This document shows positions 15,812 through 24,523 of a stretch of DNA of 64,000 nt, piece after piece. Source of the DNA: an uncultured Holdemanella sp. (GTDB taxonomy: Bacteria; Bacillota_I; Bacilli_A; Erysipelotrichales; Erysipelotrichaceae); NCBI RefSeq assembly GCF_934772795.1, contig NZ_CAKVMR010000001.1, forward strand, positions 62,001-126,000, written 5' to 3'. Every line of letters starts with the position of its first letter. Position 1 is the first letter of the stretch. The notes under the pieces are model-generated. The model worked only from the letters and a program-made list of their open reading frames with translations, made no database searches and had not been told where the DNA came from. The position numbers and the translations under genes were made by a program.

Positions 15812-16825
15812 TTATAACTCTCTTCCAATAACTTTTGCGATAGCTTTTCCTTTTTCAACTAGATCGGCATAGCGCTTTGGTTTTAAGCTTTGAGCACCAT
15901 CACTCCATGCATTTTCTGGATCATCATGCACTTCAATAATCAATCCATCAGCACCTGCGGCAATAGCGGCAAGGGATAGGGATTCAATTAATTTATAATC
16001 ACCTGCTGCATGACTTGGATCAATGATGATAGGTAAGTGGGTTCTTTCTTTAATGATAGGTACAACACTTAAATCCAATGTATTACGTGTATAGGTTTCA
16101 AATGTACGAATACCACGTTCACAGAAAATGACATTTGGATTTCCTTCCGACATAATGTATTCAGCCGCCATGATCCATTCTTGAATGGTTGCGGACATGC
16201 CTCGTTTTAAAAGGATAGGTTTCTTTGTCTTTCCAACTGCTTTTAATAAATCAAAATTTTGCATATTACGCGCACCAATCTGAATGATATCTACGTTTTC
16301 TACGAATTCATCTAAGTGTTCTGCACTCATTAGTTCAGATACAATAGGTAGTCCTGTTTCTTCTCTAGCTTTTACCATCGCCATGATTCCTGCCGTACCC
16401 ATACCTTGGAATGCGTATGGACTTGTTCTAGGCTTATAGGCTCCACCACGTAGCATATCCGCTCCGGCAGCTTTTACTTCTTTGGCAATACGACAGATTT
16501 GATCTTCACCTTCCACAGAACAAGGGCCAGCAATCATCACAATCTTTTTACCTCCAATTTGAATTCCATTCACATCCACAATGGTATCTTCTGGATGGAA
16601 CATACGGTTGGCCAATTTGTAAGGTTGCGCAACACGCTGTACGTTATAGACGATAGGGTTAGCCATAACGCTTTTTTCATCTACGATACTCGTATCTCCA
16701 ACTAAACCAAAGACGTTATAGTTATCTCCTTGAATCATTGTGACTTGAAGATTCATCTTTTCGAATTTCTTAATTAATTTGTCGACATCGTTTTTTTGTG
16801 CATTTTTCTTTAAAGTAATAATCAT
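15812..16825 (-). CDS. aroF: DAHP synthase (3-deoxy-7-phosphoheptulonate synthase)
   Basis: A 337-residue enzyme condensing phosphoenolpyruvate and erythrose-4-phosphate, the first step of the shikimate pathway. An N-terminal ferredoxin/ACT-like regulatory segment (~70 residues) precedes the barrel, as in the AroA(F)/Thermotoga type. Active-site motifs are AGPCSVE, RGGAYKPRTSPYAFQG, LLKRGM, ERGIRTFE and DPSHAAG. The start is the ATG after AAGAAGGA; the 11-codon upstream extension has no site. A leader peptide with Tyr-Phe repeats and two hairpins precedes it, suggesting attenuation by aromatic amino acids. Confidence 0.97.
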   Translation of the reverse strand: MIITLKKNAQKNDVDKLIKKFEKMNLQVTMIQGDNYNVFGLVGDTSIVDEKSVMANPIVYNVQRVAQPYKLANRMFHPEDTIVDVNGIQIGGKKIVMIAGPCSVEGEDQICRIAKEVKAAGADMLRGGAYKPRTSPYAFQGMGTAGIMAMVKAREETGLPIVSELMSAEHLDEFVENVDIIQIGARNMQNFDLLKAVGKTKKPILLKRGMSATIQEWIMAAEYIMSEGNPNVIFCERGIRTFETYTRNTLDLSVVPIIKERTHLPIIIDPSHAAGDYKLIESLSLAAIAAGADGLIIEVHDDPENAWSDGAQSLKPKRYADLVEKGKAIAKVIGREL

Positions 16826-16854
16826 AATAATATCCTTCTTTCCATTTGTGAGTA

Positions 16855-16889
16855 ACAAAAAAGCATTAACAGTAAAATTGTTAATGCTT
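16855..16889 (-). terminator. aroF leader terminator (attenuator)
   Basis: AAGCATTAACA and TGTTAATGCTT form a perfect 11-bp stem around a 7-base loop, followed on the minus strand by TTTTTTG. It lies between the leader peptide and the aroF start, so it would stop transcription before aroF. Confidence 0.85.
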
Positions 16890-16892
16890 AAA

Positions 16893-16939
16893 AGCCCTAA
16901 TTAAAATACCATTCAGTTGTGATTGGCTTAATTAGGGCT
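16893..16939 (-). promoter_or_regulatory. aroF leader hairpin overlapping leader-peptide stop
   Basis: AGCCCTAATTAA and TTAATTAGGGCT form a perfect 12-bp stem. Its 5' arm begins within the UAG stop of the leader peptide, so a ribosome at the stop would block it and a ribosome stalled on the Tyr/Phe codons would not. TTTT follows and the terminator hairpin starts 3 bases on. How it affects the terminator is not clear. Confidence 0.7.
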
Positions 16940-16979
16940 ATCTAAAGTAAAAGTAAAAATATGTAGATTGAATGTTCAT
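16938..16979 (-). CDS. aroF leader peptide MNIQSTYFYFYFR
   Basis: A 13-residue peptide with three consecutive Tyr-Phe pairs. AGGTGA lies 5 bases upstream of its ATG. A promoter would start transcription about 11 bases before the ATG. Its stop codon touches the first leader hairpin. Tyrosine and phenylalanine are end products of the pathway started by AroF, so ribosome stalling on these codons would sense their tRNA charging. It is far too biased to be chance, but expression is not proven. Confidence 0.85.
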   Translation of the reverse strand: MNIQSTYFYFYFR

Positions 16980-16996
16980 GTTAATCACCTGGCTAT

Positions 16997-17025
16997 ACTA
17001 TAGCTCATTCAATGAAAATATGCAA
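16997..17025 (-). promoter_or_regulatory. aroF leader promoter
   Basis: On the minus strand TTGCAT, a 17-base gap and TATAGT. The predicted start, near 16990, falls at the leader peptide's ribosome binding site. Confidence 0.8.
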
Positions 17026-17127
17026 GTTATTTTCTGAAAATAGTTACATTTTGTTTTGTCAACCTCCTTGGCAAAACTGGTTATATTTTTGTCATTTCTT
17101 GTCGAAAAGTGTAAAACAAAATAAACG

Positions 17128-17136
17128 TGCTATAAT
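17128..17136 (+). promoter_or_regulatory. hpf promoter (extended -10)
   Basis: TGCTATAAT is an extended -10 with no good -35. A hairpin with a CCTCC loop (GTTTTGTCAA/TTGGCAAAAC, 17053-17077) lies upstream of it and could be an operator. Confidence 0.55.
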
Positions 17137-17173
17137 CTAAGTAGCAATACAAATCATATAGGAGGTACATAAT

Positions 17174-17707
17174 ATGAAAGTCAATATTGTAGGAAAAAAC
17201 ATCACAGTAACTCAGGGAATCTCAGATAAGATCCATAAAAAATTGGATGTTTTAACAAAGTACTTCATTATCGGAGAGGATGATGTAGCGAATGTCTTAG
17301 TTCGTACATATCCGACAAAACAAAAAATTGAAGTTACAATCCCAACACGTTATGCGATTCTACGTGCCGAGGTTGTAGATGACGATTTATATGCAGCTAT
17401 TGATCGTGCTGTAGATAAATTGGAAGATCAAATTCGTAGAACAAAAACACGTTTAACACGTAAAAATAAAGAATCACTTGCCGAAGCTTTCTTGGATCAT
17501 GAACTATTCAATGATGAAGAAGTAGATGACGACGAAGTTGTTCGTACAAAATCTATCGTTCCAAAAGAAATGAGCTTAGATGAAGCTATTATGAAAATGG
17601 AATTATTAGGACACGATTTCTTCATTTATACAGATGATGAAACAAATAAGATTGCCGTTTGCTACAAACGTCATGATGGTGGCTATGGCTTGATTGAAAC
17701 AGAATAA
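17174..17707 (+). CDS. hpf: Ribosome hibernation promoting factor, long form
   Basis: A 177-residue long HPF. The N-terminal domain (1 to about 105; KVNIVGKNITVTQGI...IHKKL) binds the 30S decoding region. The C-terminal domain (about 120-177; IVPKEMSLDEAIMKMELLGHDFFIY, ending YGLIE) dimerises to form 100S ribosomes in stationary phase. GGAGG precedes the start. It has its own promoter and a terminator at 17716-17743. Confidence 0.96.
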   Translation: MKVNIVGKNITVTQGISDKIHKKLDVLTKYFIIGEDDVANVLVRTYPTKQKIEVTIPTRYAILRAEVVDDDLYAAIDRAVDKLEDQIRRTKTRLTRKNKESLAEAFLDHELFNDEEVDDDEVVRTKSIVPKEMSLDEAIMKMELLGHDFFIYTDDETNKIAVCYKRHDGGYGLIETE

Positions 17708-17715
17708 ACGCGTGA

Positions 17716-17743
17716 AAGACATGTCAAAATGGCATGTCTTTTG
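17716..17743 (+). terminator. hpf terminator
   Basis: AAGACATG pairs with CATGTCTT around a 9-base loop, followed by TTG. Confidence 0.65.
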
Positions 17744-17770
17744 TTCGGAAAGAAAAAAAAGAATATAAGT

Positions 17771-17798
17771 TTGAATAAGTTATTCTTTGTGCTATAAT
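17771..17798 (+). promoter_or_regulatory. sepF promoter
   Basis: TTGAAT, a 16-base gap and TATAAT with an extended TGC. Confidence 0.65.
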
Positions 17799-17823
17799 TA
17801 TGTTCGTTAAGGAGGTTTTTCCC

Positions 17824-18255
17824 ATGGGATTTATGGATAAAGTAAAAGACTTCGTTGCTCCAATCGAAGAAGATGATGATTATCAAGAAGCACCACAAGC
17901 TGAAAAGGTAGAAGAAGTAGAACCTCAAAGCCGTTATGAGAGACCAAAAACTCGTACTAACGCAACTTCTTTGAATTCAAATACAAAAATGGTATTGTTT
18001 GAACCAAGAAGCTTTGGAGAAGCTGAAGAAGTAGGACAACGCTTAAAAGAAGGTCGTGCTGTAGTAGTTAACTTACACAAGCTAGATCGTGATTATGCAC
18101 AACGTACAATTGATTTCTTAACAGGTGTTGTATATGCGCTTGATGGAAAAATTCAGAAAATCGGTCAGAACGTAATTTTATGTTCTCCAGCTGAAATTGG
18201 TGTACAAGGAACTATTTCATTAGGAAGTCCAGACGACTTCGAAGATGAAGACTAA
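17824..18255 (+). CDS. sepF: Cell division protein SepF
   Basis: A 143-residue protein with the N-terminal membrane-targeting helix (MGFMDKVKDFV), an acidic linker, and the SepF core (VLFEPRSFGEAEEVGQRLKE ... RDYAQRTIDFLTGVVYALDG). SepF tethers FtsZ to the membrane and organises the septal ring. GGAGGT lies 7 bases before the start. It is followed by ylmH and ileS as in the Bacillus division cluster, but ylmG and divIVA are absent from between them. Confidence 0.96.
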   Translation: MGFMDKVKDFVAPIEEDDDYQEAPQAEKVEEVEPQSRYERPKTRTNATSLNSNTKMVLFEPRSFGEAEEVGQRLKEGRAVVVNLHKLDRDYAQRTIDFLTGVVYALDGKIQKIGQNVILCSPAEIGVQGTISLGSPDDFEDED

Positions 18256-18267
18256 TAATTACTTTTA

Positions 18268-19008
18268 ATGAGCTCATTTATGGTAGGTCATGAGGTGTTT
18301 ATTTCGCAGATGAAAGATCAAATTCGTATCTTTCAAAAACAAAATAGGCTGATCATGACCTATTTTTTATCGATTTCTGAACAGAGCATTCTTCAAAGTA
18401 TGGTGCCAAAAAATATTCAATTGGTATTTGATGGTGGCTATGATCAAGCGGAAAGAAAGATAGCTTGTTTTATTCCTGAAGGCTATGAAGGTTTTAGTGA
18501 TTGTGTTTGTCTTCATGCCACATACAATTCAAAATTTAAGACACTCACACACTCTGATCTTTTAGGATGTTTGATGCATTCAGGAATTGAAAGAAGTGTG
18601 ATTGGCGATTTGATCGTGCAGGAAGATGATCTATATATCTTTTGTAAGGAAAAGATTTCAAAATATATCATCGACAATTGTACGCAGATTGGTAAGTGTA
18701 CCGTGCATTTTGAAGAGTGTTTAGACTATATCATTACGAAAAACAACACAAAAGAAATACATATTATGTGCAGCAGTTTACGACTTGATAGTATCGTTGC
18801 TCAATTGTCGCATTGTTCAAGAAGTGAAGCATTAAAAAAGATTCATGCTGGATTTGTGAAAGTTAATGATGTGGTACTTGAACAAAATTTACAATTGTGC
18901 AATAATGATTTCGTGTCAATTAGAAAAACGGGTCGATTCCAGTTTAAAGAAGTGGTTTCTACCACAAAAAAGGGAAGACTTGTTTTGAACTTTGATCAAT
19001 ATATTTAG
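18268..19008 (+). CDS. ylmH: YlmH-family S4-domain RNA-binding protein
   Basis: A 246-residue protein with a C-terminal S4 RNA-binding domain (LRLDSIVAQLSHCSRSEALKKIHAGFVKVND). YlmH homologues bind 50S-peptidyl-tRNA complexes and can act in ribosome quality control much like RqcP; this is from published work on Bacillus. RqcH is encoded elsewhere in this window. It lies 12 bases after sepF with a poor ribosome binding site, so it probably depends on coupling. Confidence 0.9.
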   Translation: MSSFMVGHEVFISQMKDQIRIFQKQNRLIMTYFLSISEQSILQSMVPKNIQLVFDGGYDQAERKIACFIPEGYEGFSDCVCLHATYNSKFKTLTHSDLLGCLMHSGIERSVIGDLIVQEDDLYIFCKEKISKYIIDNCTQIGKCTVHFEECLDYIITKNNTKEIHIMCSSLRLDSIVAQLSHCSRSEALKKIHAGFVKVNDVVLEQNLQLCNNDFVSIRKTGRFQFKEVVSTTKKGRLVLNFDQYI

Positions 19009-19014
19009 CTAAGA

Positions 19015-19235
19015 TAAAGACACGCCTTTATTCGTTAGGATTTAAGAGAGCAATGAGTTTTGGTGAAACATTGTATGAATAAGAATTAAGGTATCCCTTT
19101 TGAGCTGATCTTACGAAATAATAGTAGTTTGATCCGGTTGAGCCGTTATCTCATGAAAGTGCATAGTGAAAACTATGAATTAAGGTGGTACCGCGTGTTT
19201 ATTACGTCCTTTTATAAGGGCGTTTTTTTTATTTA
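19015..19235 (+). promoter_or_regulatory. T-box riboswitch, ileS (Ile specifier AUC)
   Basis: The stem I distal loop is AGAGAGCAATGAG...TGGTG. AUC at 19092-19094 followed by CCT and TTTGAGC aligns with the specifier position of the tyrS leader. The core AAGGTGGTACCGCG is at 19182-19195, and ACGTCCTT/AAGGGCGT plus T-run from 19204 is the terminator. An AUU (AGAATTAAGG) just upstream is a less likely alternative specifier. Confidence 0.9.
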
Positions 19236-19251
19236 GAAAAGGAGATAAAGT

Positions 19252-21978
19252 ATGGACTACAAAGAAACTCTTCATATGCCTAAAACGGCATTTGAAATGC
19301 GTGGAAATTTGACTAAAAAAGAGCCTGGTTTCCAGAAGCGCTGGCAAGATGAAAAATTGTATGAAAAGATGTTAGAAAGAAGAAAAGGAGCTGAATCATT
19401 TGTACTACATGATGGTCCTCCTTACGCAAATGGTGACATCCACTTAGGACATGCCTTAAATAAGGTGTTAAAAGATGTTATTGTGAAATCTCACTTTATG
19501 GAAGGATACAACACACCATATATTCCAGGATGGGATACACATGGTTTACCAATTGAAACAGCTGTTACTAAATTAGGATATGACCGTAAAAAAATGGGAA
19601 TTGCAGAATTTAGAAAAATCTGTTACGACTATGCTTTAAAACAAGTCGCAAATCAAAAAGCTGGATTCTTAAGCTTAGGATCAATTGGAGATTATGATCA
19701 TCCTTATATCACACTTCAAAAGGGTTTTGAAAAACACCAAATCGAAATCTTTGGAAAGATGGCTATGAAAGGTTTGATCTACAAAGGATTAAAACCAGTA
19801 TATTGGTCACCAAGTAGTGAATCGGCTCTAGCTGAAGCTGAAGTTGAATATAAAGATGTAAAGAGTCCAACTATTTATGTTAAATTTGCTGTTAAAGATG
19901 GAAAAGGCGTATTGGATACAGACTGCAACTTTGTGATTTGGACAACAACACCTTGGACAATTCCTGCAAACTTAGGAATTAGTGTAAACCCTGATTTTGA
20001 CTATTCATTAGTGGATACAGAAAAGGGAAAATTAATCATGTTGTCAAGCATGGTTGAAGAATTATGCGATAAGTTTGAAGTTGAAAAACGTGATGTTTTA
20101 AAAACTTTCAAAGGTAAAGAATTTGAATACATTACATGTACTCACCCATTATATCCAGAAAGAGAAAGTTTATTGATGTGTGGAGATCACGTAACAGCGG
20201 ATGCTGGTACTGGATGTGTTCATACAGCGCCTGGATTTGGTGTGGATGACTTTAACATTGGTATGAAATATGGTTTACCAGTGTATTGTAACGTAGATGC
20301 ACAAGGATGCATGATGGATGATGTTGGTGAATGGCTTGCCGGTCAATATGTAGAAGATGCCAACAAGACAGTCACTCAAAAGTTAGATGAATTGGGTGTA
20401 TTATTAAAACTTCAATTTATTACTCACTCATACCCACATGACTGGCGTACGAAAAAACCTATTATTTTCCGTGCAACAACACAATGGTTCGCATCCATTG
20501 ATCAAATTCGTGACGAATTACTAGAACAAATTCACTCTGTATCTTGGGTACCTGCTTGGGGTGAACAACGTATGCACAATATGATTGCCGATCGTAATGA
20601 CTGGTGTATTTCTCGTCAGCGTGCTTGGGGTGTTCCAATTCCTATTATTTATGGTGAAGACGATACGCCAATTATGGATCAAGCTATCTTTGATCATGTA
20701 GCCGAATTGGTTGGTGAATATGGATCAAACGTTTGGTTTGAAAGAGATGTGAAAGATTTATTACCAGAAGGATACACAAATGAACATTCACCAAATGGTA
20801 TCTTCCGTAAAGAAACAGATACTATGGATGTTTGGTTTGACTCTGGATCAAGTCATACTGGTGCAATGATGGATCGTGGCTTAGGTTATCCTGCTGACTT
20901 ATATTTTGAAGGTAGTGACCAATATCGTGGATGGTTCAACTCAAGTTTAATTGTTGGTACAGCTGTTCATGGTAAAGCTCCATACAAACAAGTATTATCA
21001 CATGGTTTCGTAATGGATGAAAAGGGCGTTAAGATGTCTAAATCCCAATGGAATGCCGTAGCTCCTAGTGAAATCACTAAGAAGTATGGTGCTGATATCT
21101 TACGTTTATGGGCATGTAGTGTAGACTATCAGGCCGATGTTTCAATGGGTCAAAAGATCTTGAAACAAGTCAGTGAAAACTATCGTAAGGTACGTAACAC
21201 ATTGCGTTTCTTAATGGCTAACTTAGATGATCAAAAATTCACTGCTAAAGATTGTGTAAGCTTCAATGAATTGAGTGAATTGGATCAATATATCTTAACC
21301 GAATTAAAAGATGCCGTAGATTTCTGTAGAAAAGCTTATAATGAATATCGTTTCTCAGATGTTGTTACATATTTGACTAACTTAATGACAAACGAATTAT
21401 CCGCTTACTACTTAGATTACACAAAAGATATTCTTTATATTGAAAAAGAAGATGCACCAGTTCGTCGTCAAGTTCAAACTGTTCTTTATAATGCCGTAGA
21501 AGTGATGACTAAATTATGGGCTCCAATCTTGGCTCACACTTGTGAAGAAGTCAATGACTACATGCACTTTGATGCAGAAAGTATCCACTTAACTACATTC
21601 AAAGATTTAGAATTAGATTTTGATGCAGAAAAAATCAAAGCGGACATGGAAGAATTATTCAAAGTTCGTAAGGATGTCTTCAAAGCACTAGAAAATGCTC
21701 GTGCTCAAGGTTTGATTGGTAAATCATTAGAAGCACATGTTGTATTACATGTAAGTGATGCACAAAAAGAAATCATGGATCGTGTATTAAGTAACGCTGC
21801 ACAATGGTTCATCGTATCTAAAGTAACATTCACAACTGATGAATTAGAACAATTCGAAGTTTGTCAGGTCAAAGTAGAAAAGGCTACAGGCCACGTATGT
21901 CCTCGTTGCTGGAACTACACAGAATCTGAAAACGAAGATGGATTGTGTGATCGTTGTAACCACGTATTACATGACTAA
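19252..21978 (+). CDS. ileS: Isoleucyl-tRNA synthetase
   Basis: A 908-residue class Ia enzyme charging tRNA-Ile, with editing of valine. HIGH-type motif PPYANGDIHLGH (about 55-66), editing-domain motifs between 190 and 400, KMSKS near residue 595 (GVKMSKSQWN), and a C-terminal zinc-binding pair CPRCWN ... CDRC. AAGGAG precedes the start. It is regulated by the T-box just upstream and ends at a long bidirectional terminator. Confidence 0.98.
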   Translation: MDYKETLHMPKTAFEMRGNLTKKEPGFQKRWQDEKLYEKMLERRKGAESFVLHDGPPYANGDIHLGHALNKVLKDVIVKSHFMEGYNTPYIPGWDTHGLPIETAVTKLGYDRKKMGIAEFRKICYDYALKQVANQKAGFLSLGSIGDYDHPYITLQKGFEKHQIEIFGKMAMKGLIYKGLKPVYWSPSSESALAEAEVEYKDVKSPTIYVKFAVKDGKGVLDTDCNFVIWTTTPWTIPANLGISVNPDFDYSLVDTEKGKLIMLSSMVEELCDKFEVEKRDVLKTFKGKEFEYITCTHPLYPERESLLMCGDHVTADAGTGCVHTAPGFGVDDFNIGMKYGLPVYCNVDAQGCMMDDVGEWLAGQYVEDANKTVTQKLDELGVLLKLQFITHSYPHDWRTKKPIIFRATTQWFASIDQIRDELLEQIHSVSWVPAWGEQRMHNMIADRNDWCISRQRAWGVPIPIIYGEDDTPIMDQAIFDHVAELVGEYGSNVWFERDVKDLLPEGYTNEHSPNGIFRKETDTMDVWFDSGSSHTGAMMDRGLGYPADLYFEGSDQYRGWFNSSLIVGTAVHGKAPYKQVLSHGFVMDEKGVKMSKSQWNAVAPSEITKKYGADILRLWACSVDYQADVSMGQKILKQVSENYRKVRNTLRFLMANLDDQKFTAKDCVSFNELSELDQYILTELKDAVDFCRKAYNEYRFSDVVTYLTNLMTNELSAYYLDYTKDILYIEKEDAPVRRQVQTVLYNAVEVMTKLWAPILAHTCEEVNDYMHFDAESIHLTTFKDLELDFDAEKIKADMEELFKVRKDVFKALENARAQGLIGKSLEAHVVLHVSDAQKEIMDRVLSNAAQWFIVSKVTFTTDELEQFEVCQVKVEKATGHVCPRCWNYTESENEDGLCDRCNHVLHD

Positions 21979-21987
21979 TAAGTAAAT

Positions 21988-22025
21988 AAAAAGAGTAACT
22001 CTAATCCACAAGAGTTACTCTTTTT
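21988..22025. terminator. Bidirectional terminator, ileS/apbE
   Basis: Perfect 15-bp stem (AAAAAGAGTAACTCT and its complement) with an 8-base loop and T-runs on both strands. It serves both converging genes. Confidence 0.9.
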
Positions 22026-23083
22026 ATTTTGTCTGTTGTGATTATTTTATAATCTTTTGTTTCAAGATCGGATTTAATATCTGTATCTTTATCTACGATC
22101 CATATCGCTTGTACATCATAATCAAGGGTGGATAGATATTTCTTTCCATCTTCTACACTCATACAGAATAGTGTTGTACTTAAGGCATCGGCCTTGCCTG
22201 AATCTTTTGTGATGACGGTCACGCTTCGAACGTAGTTTGCCGGATAACCCGTTTGTGGATCAATAATATGGGAATATTTTTTATTTTTATATGTAAAATA
22301 TCTTTGGTAATCTCCACTTGTGACTAAACAAGTGGCTTTTCTTGTTTCATATTGAACTAGGGCATCACTTGAATCTGGCGATTGAATACCAATCTTCCAG
22401 TTTGAGCCATCTTCTTTTTCACCCAGTAAGACAACATTACCTCCGGCATTGATATAGCCGTTTTTTAATCCGGCTTTATTTAGTTTCTCTTTGGCAATTT
22501 GCGCTGTGTATCCTTTCGCAATGGCACCTAGATCAATAGATAATTCTGGGTCTAAATAGGATACTTCATTACCAGATATTTGAATATTGTCTAGATCAAT
22601 ATGTTTTAAAGCTTCTTGAATCTTGTCATCACTTGGTGGTACCTGCGTATTTTCTCTAGCATCATGCCATAGATTTAATAGGGCACCTTGACTGATGTCA
22701 AATTGTGAGTTTTCAGACTGCATCTGCATAGCTAGCTTTAAACAATCAATAAAAGTTGCATCCATTTGAATCGGATGGTCATAGGCTTCATGATTGAGTG
22801 TATATAGGTTATTCATATTTTTATAGGCATGGTATTGGTCGAATCTTTTATTGTTTTCTTTAAATGTCTTTCTTACAATCTTTGTATACTTGGCAAAATC
22901 CGTTTGAGAACACGAACAATTCAGGGTGATTGGTGTATCAAACCCGACATCGGTAAGGGTAACATTTAGGTTTTCTGTTGTTTCATTGTCTTTATTTTGA
23001 ACAAAGAATACAACGGAACTTATAAAGATTAGAAAGCATATGGATATAACCAGCCATGATAAAATGGATTTATTTTTTTGCAT
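22001..23083 (-). CDS. apbE: FAD:protein FMN transferase (ApbE)
   Basis: A 360-residue membrane-anchored ApbE. The N-terminal segment LVISICFLIFISSVVFF is a signal anchor without a lipobox. Family motifs are DISQGALLNLW, IDLGAIAKGY, INAGGNVVLLG, HIIDPQTGYPA and the metal-binding DALSTTLF. It attaches FMN to threonine in S/T-GAT-type motifs of RnfG and RnfD, whose genes lie next to it in the opposite direction. TTTACA, a 17-base gap and TATAAT place the likely transcription start at the A of the ATG, and no ribosome binding site is seen, so the mRNA may be leaderless. Confidence 0.93.
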   Translation of the reverse strand: MQKNKSILSWLVISICFLIFISSVVFFVQNKDNETTENLNVTLTDVGFDTPITLNCSCSQTDFAKYTKIVRKTFKENNKRFDQYHAYKNMNNLYTLNHEAYDHPIQMDATFIDCLKLAMQMQSENSQFDISQGALLNLWHDARENTQVPPSDDKIQEALKHIDLDNIQISGNEVSYLDPELSIDLGAIAKGYTAQIAKEKLNKAGLKNGYINAGGNVVLLGEKEDGSNWKIGIQSPDSSDALVQYETRKATCLVTSGDYQRYFTYKNKKYSHIIDPQTGYPANYVRSVTVITKDSGKADALSTTLFCMSVEDGKKYLSTLDYDVQAIWIVDKDTDIKSDLETKDYKIITTDKIKRVTLVD

Positions 23084-23160
23084 AAAAGTATTATATGATG
23101 ATTTTAATTTAATGTAAATGTAAGTACTTACCTAAATTGTGGGAAATTGTCAAAAAATTC

Positions 23161-23189
23161 TTGAACTTGTGAAAAAAAAGGCCTATGAT
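23161..23189 (+). promoter_or_regulatory. rnf operon promoter
   Basis: TTGAAC, a 17-base gap and TATGAT. The spacer starts with TTGTGAAAA, which resembles half of a Rex or Crp/Fnr-type site; no second half is visible. Confidence 0.7.
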
Positions 23190-23219
23190 TAAAAAGTATA
23201 AATGGGAGGTAGGATTTAT

Positions 23220-24512
23220 ATGTCACTATTTTTAGGACCAATGAGACAGCATATCCCTGGTAAAAAAGAATTGACAGAAAAGTCTGAATTATTACATCTT
23301 ATGCCAAAAAAGGAAGTCTATATTCCTTTAGTTGCAGGACGTACTTTGGACTTTGATATTCTTGTTGAAGAGGGAGATACTGTATCAGTTGGAACAAAAC
23401 TGGCTGAAACAAAGTCAGGTTTTTATGTGCCAATTTATTCAAGTGTTTCTGGAACTTACAAAGGAATTGTTAAGCGTATGCACAATTCTTTGCGTCCACA
23501 AAATCACATGGTGATTGAATGCGATTTTAAACAAACGAAAGTTCAATCTTTTACACCATTAGACTGGCAAAGTGCTACTCGCCAAGAGTGTGTTGATTTT
23601 GTAAAGAATGCAGGTATTGTTGGTTTAGGTGGAGCTGGTTTCCCAACCTATGTAAAATATATGAAACCAGATGGAGTTGATTATGTTTTGATCAACGCCG
23701 TAGAGTGTGAACCATACATCACAGCCGATTACCGATCTGTCATGGATGATGCGCAAGATTTAGTTACAGGTGCAAAAATCATGAAAAAGATGGCTGAAGC
23801 CAAAACGGTTTACATTTGTATTAAAGAATCTCACCCAGATTTAATTGAAAAAGTGAAGTCTGCATTAAATGATGCAGCAGGTGTTGAGGTTCGTCCAGTC
23901 CCTGATGTGTACCCAATGGGATGGGAACGTGTTTTAGTACGTGAAGTATTACATAAAGAATATGGAGGACTTCCTGCTGAAGCTGGAGCTATCATTGGAA
24001 ATGCTTCAAGTGCCATCGCTATTGCGAAAGCTTTTGAAAAAGGTGAAGCCATCACACAAAAAAATCTAACAGTGAGTGGTGAATGTGTAAAAGATCCTCA
24101 CAACGTATGTGTACCTGTCGGTATGCCTGTTAGTGAAATCATCGAAGCTTGTGGAGGATATACACAAGATACTGTCCGCTTGATTTCTGGTGGACCTATG
24201 ATGGGTAAAACTATTGTCAATGATATGTTTGTCGTTGATCGTGCTATGAATGCATTAACTGTATTACCAGCTGCAAACGATGATGCGATCGCATGTTTAC
24301 GTTGTGGTAAATGTAGTGATCATTGTCCAAGTGGTTTACAGCCAGTAAGAATTACAGCTGCATTGAAAGCCAATGACGTTGATGAAATGTCAAAACGTGG
24401 CGTTATGAGTTGTATCGAATGTGGAATGTGTACTTATATTTGTCCATCTCATATCGATGTAACTGAAAATGTTCGTAAGGCAAAACGTATTGTTATGCTT
24501 AAGAAAAAGTAG
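23220..24512 (+). CDS. rnfC: Rnf complex subunit C (RnfC)
   Basis: A 430-residue peripheral subunit of the ferredoxin:NAD+ oxidoreductase that couples electron transfer to Na+ or H+ export. GLGGAGFPTYVK (about 139) is the NADH/FMN-binding glycine-rich loop, and ECEPY follows. Two [4Fe-4S] motifs lie near the C-terminus: CLRCGKCSDHCP and CIECGMCTYICP. The ATG after GGGAGG is the start. First gene of rnfCDGEA-orf-B. Confidence 0.97.
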   Translation: MSLFLGPMRQHIPGKKELTEKSELLHLMPKKEVYIPLVAGRTLDFDILVEEGDTVSVGTKLAETKSGFYVPIYSSVSGTYKGIVKRMHNSLRPQNHMVIECDFKQTKVQSFTPLDWQSATRQECVDFVKNAGIVGLGGAGFPTYVKYMKPDGVDYVLINAVECEPYITADYRSVMDDAQDLVTGAKIMKKMAEAKTVYICIKESHPDLIEKVKSALNDAAGVEVRPVPDVYPMGWERVLVREVLHKEYGGLPAEAGAIIGNASSAIAIAKAFEKGEAITQKNLTVSGECVKDPHNVCVPVGMPVSEIIEACGGYTQDTVRLISGGPMMGKTIVNDMFVVDRAMNALTVLPAANDDAIACLRCGKCSDHCPSGLQPVRITAALKANDVDEMSKRGVMSCIECGMCTYICPSHIDVTENVRKAKRIVMLKKK

Positions 24513-24523
24513 GGAGGATTCAA

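Noticed and set aside
17053..17077. Hairpin with CCTCC loop upstream of hpf, considered as an anti-Shine-Dalgarno switch
   Set aside because: It lies upstream of the likely hpf promoter, so it would not be in the hpf message. It could still be a protein operator.
23161..23189. Rex site in the rnf promoter
   Set aside because: Only one half (TTGTGAAAA) is present; the second half is missing, unlike the perfect site at 38118-38135.
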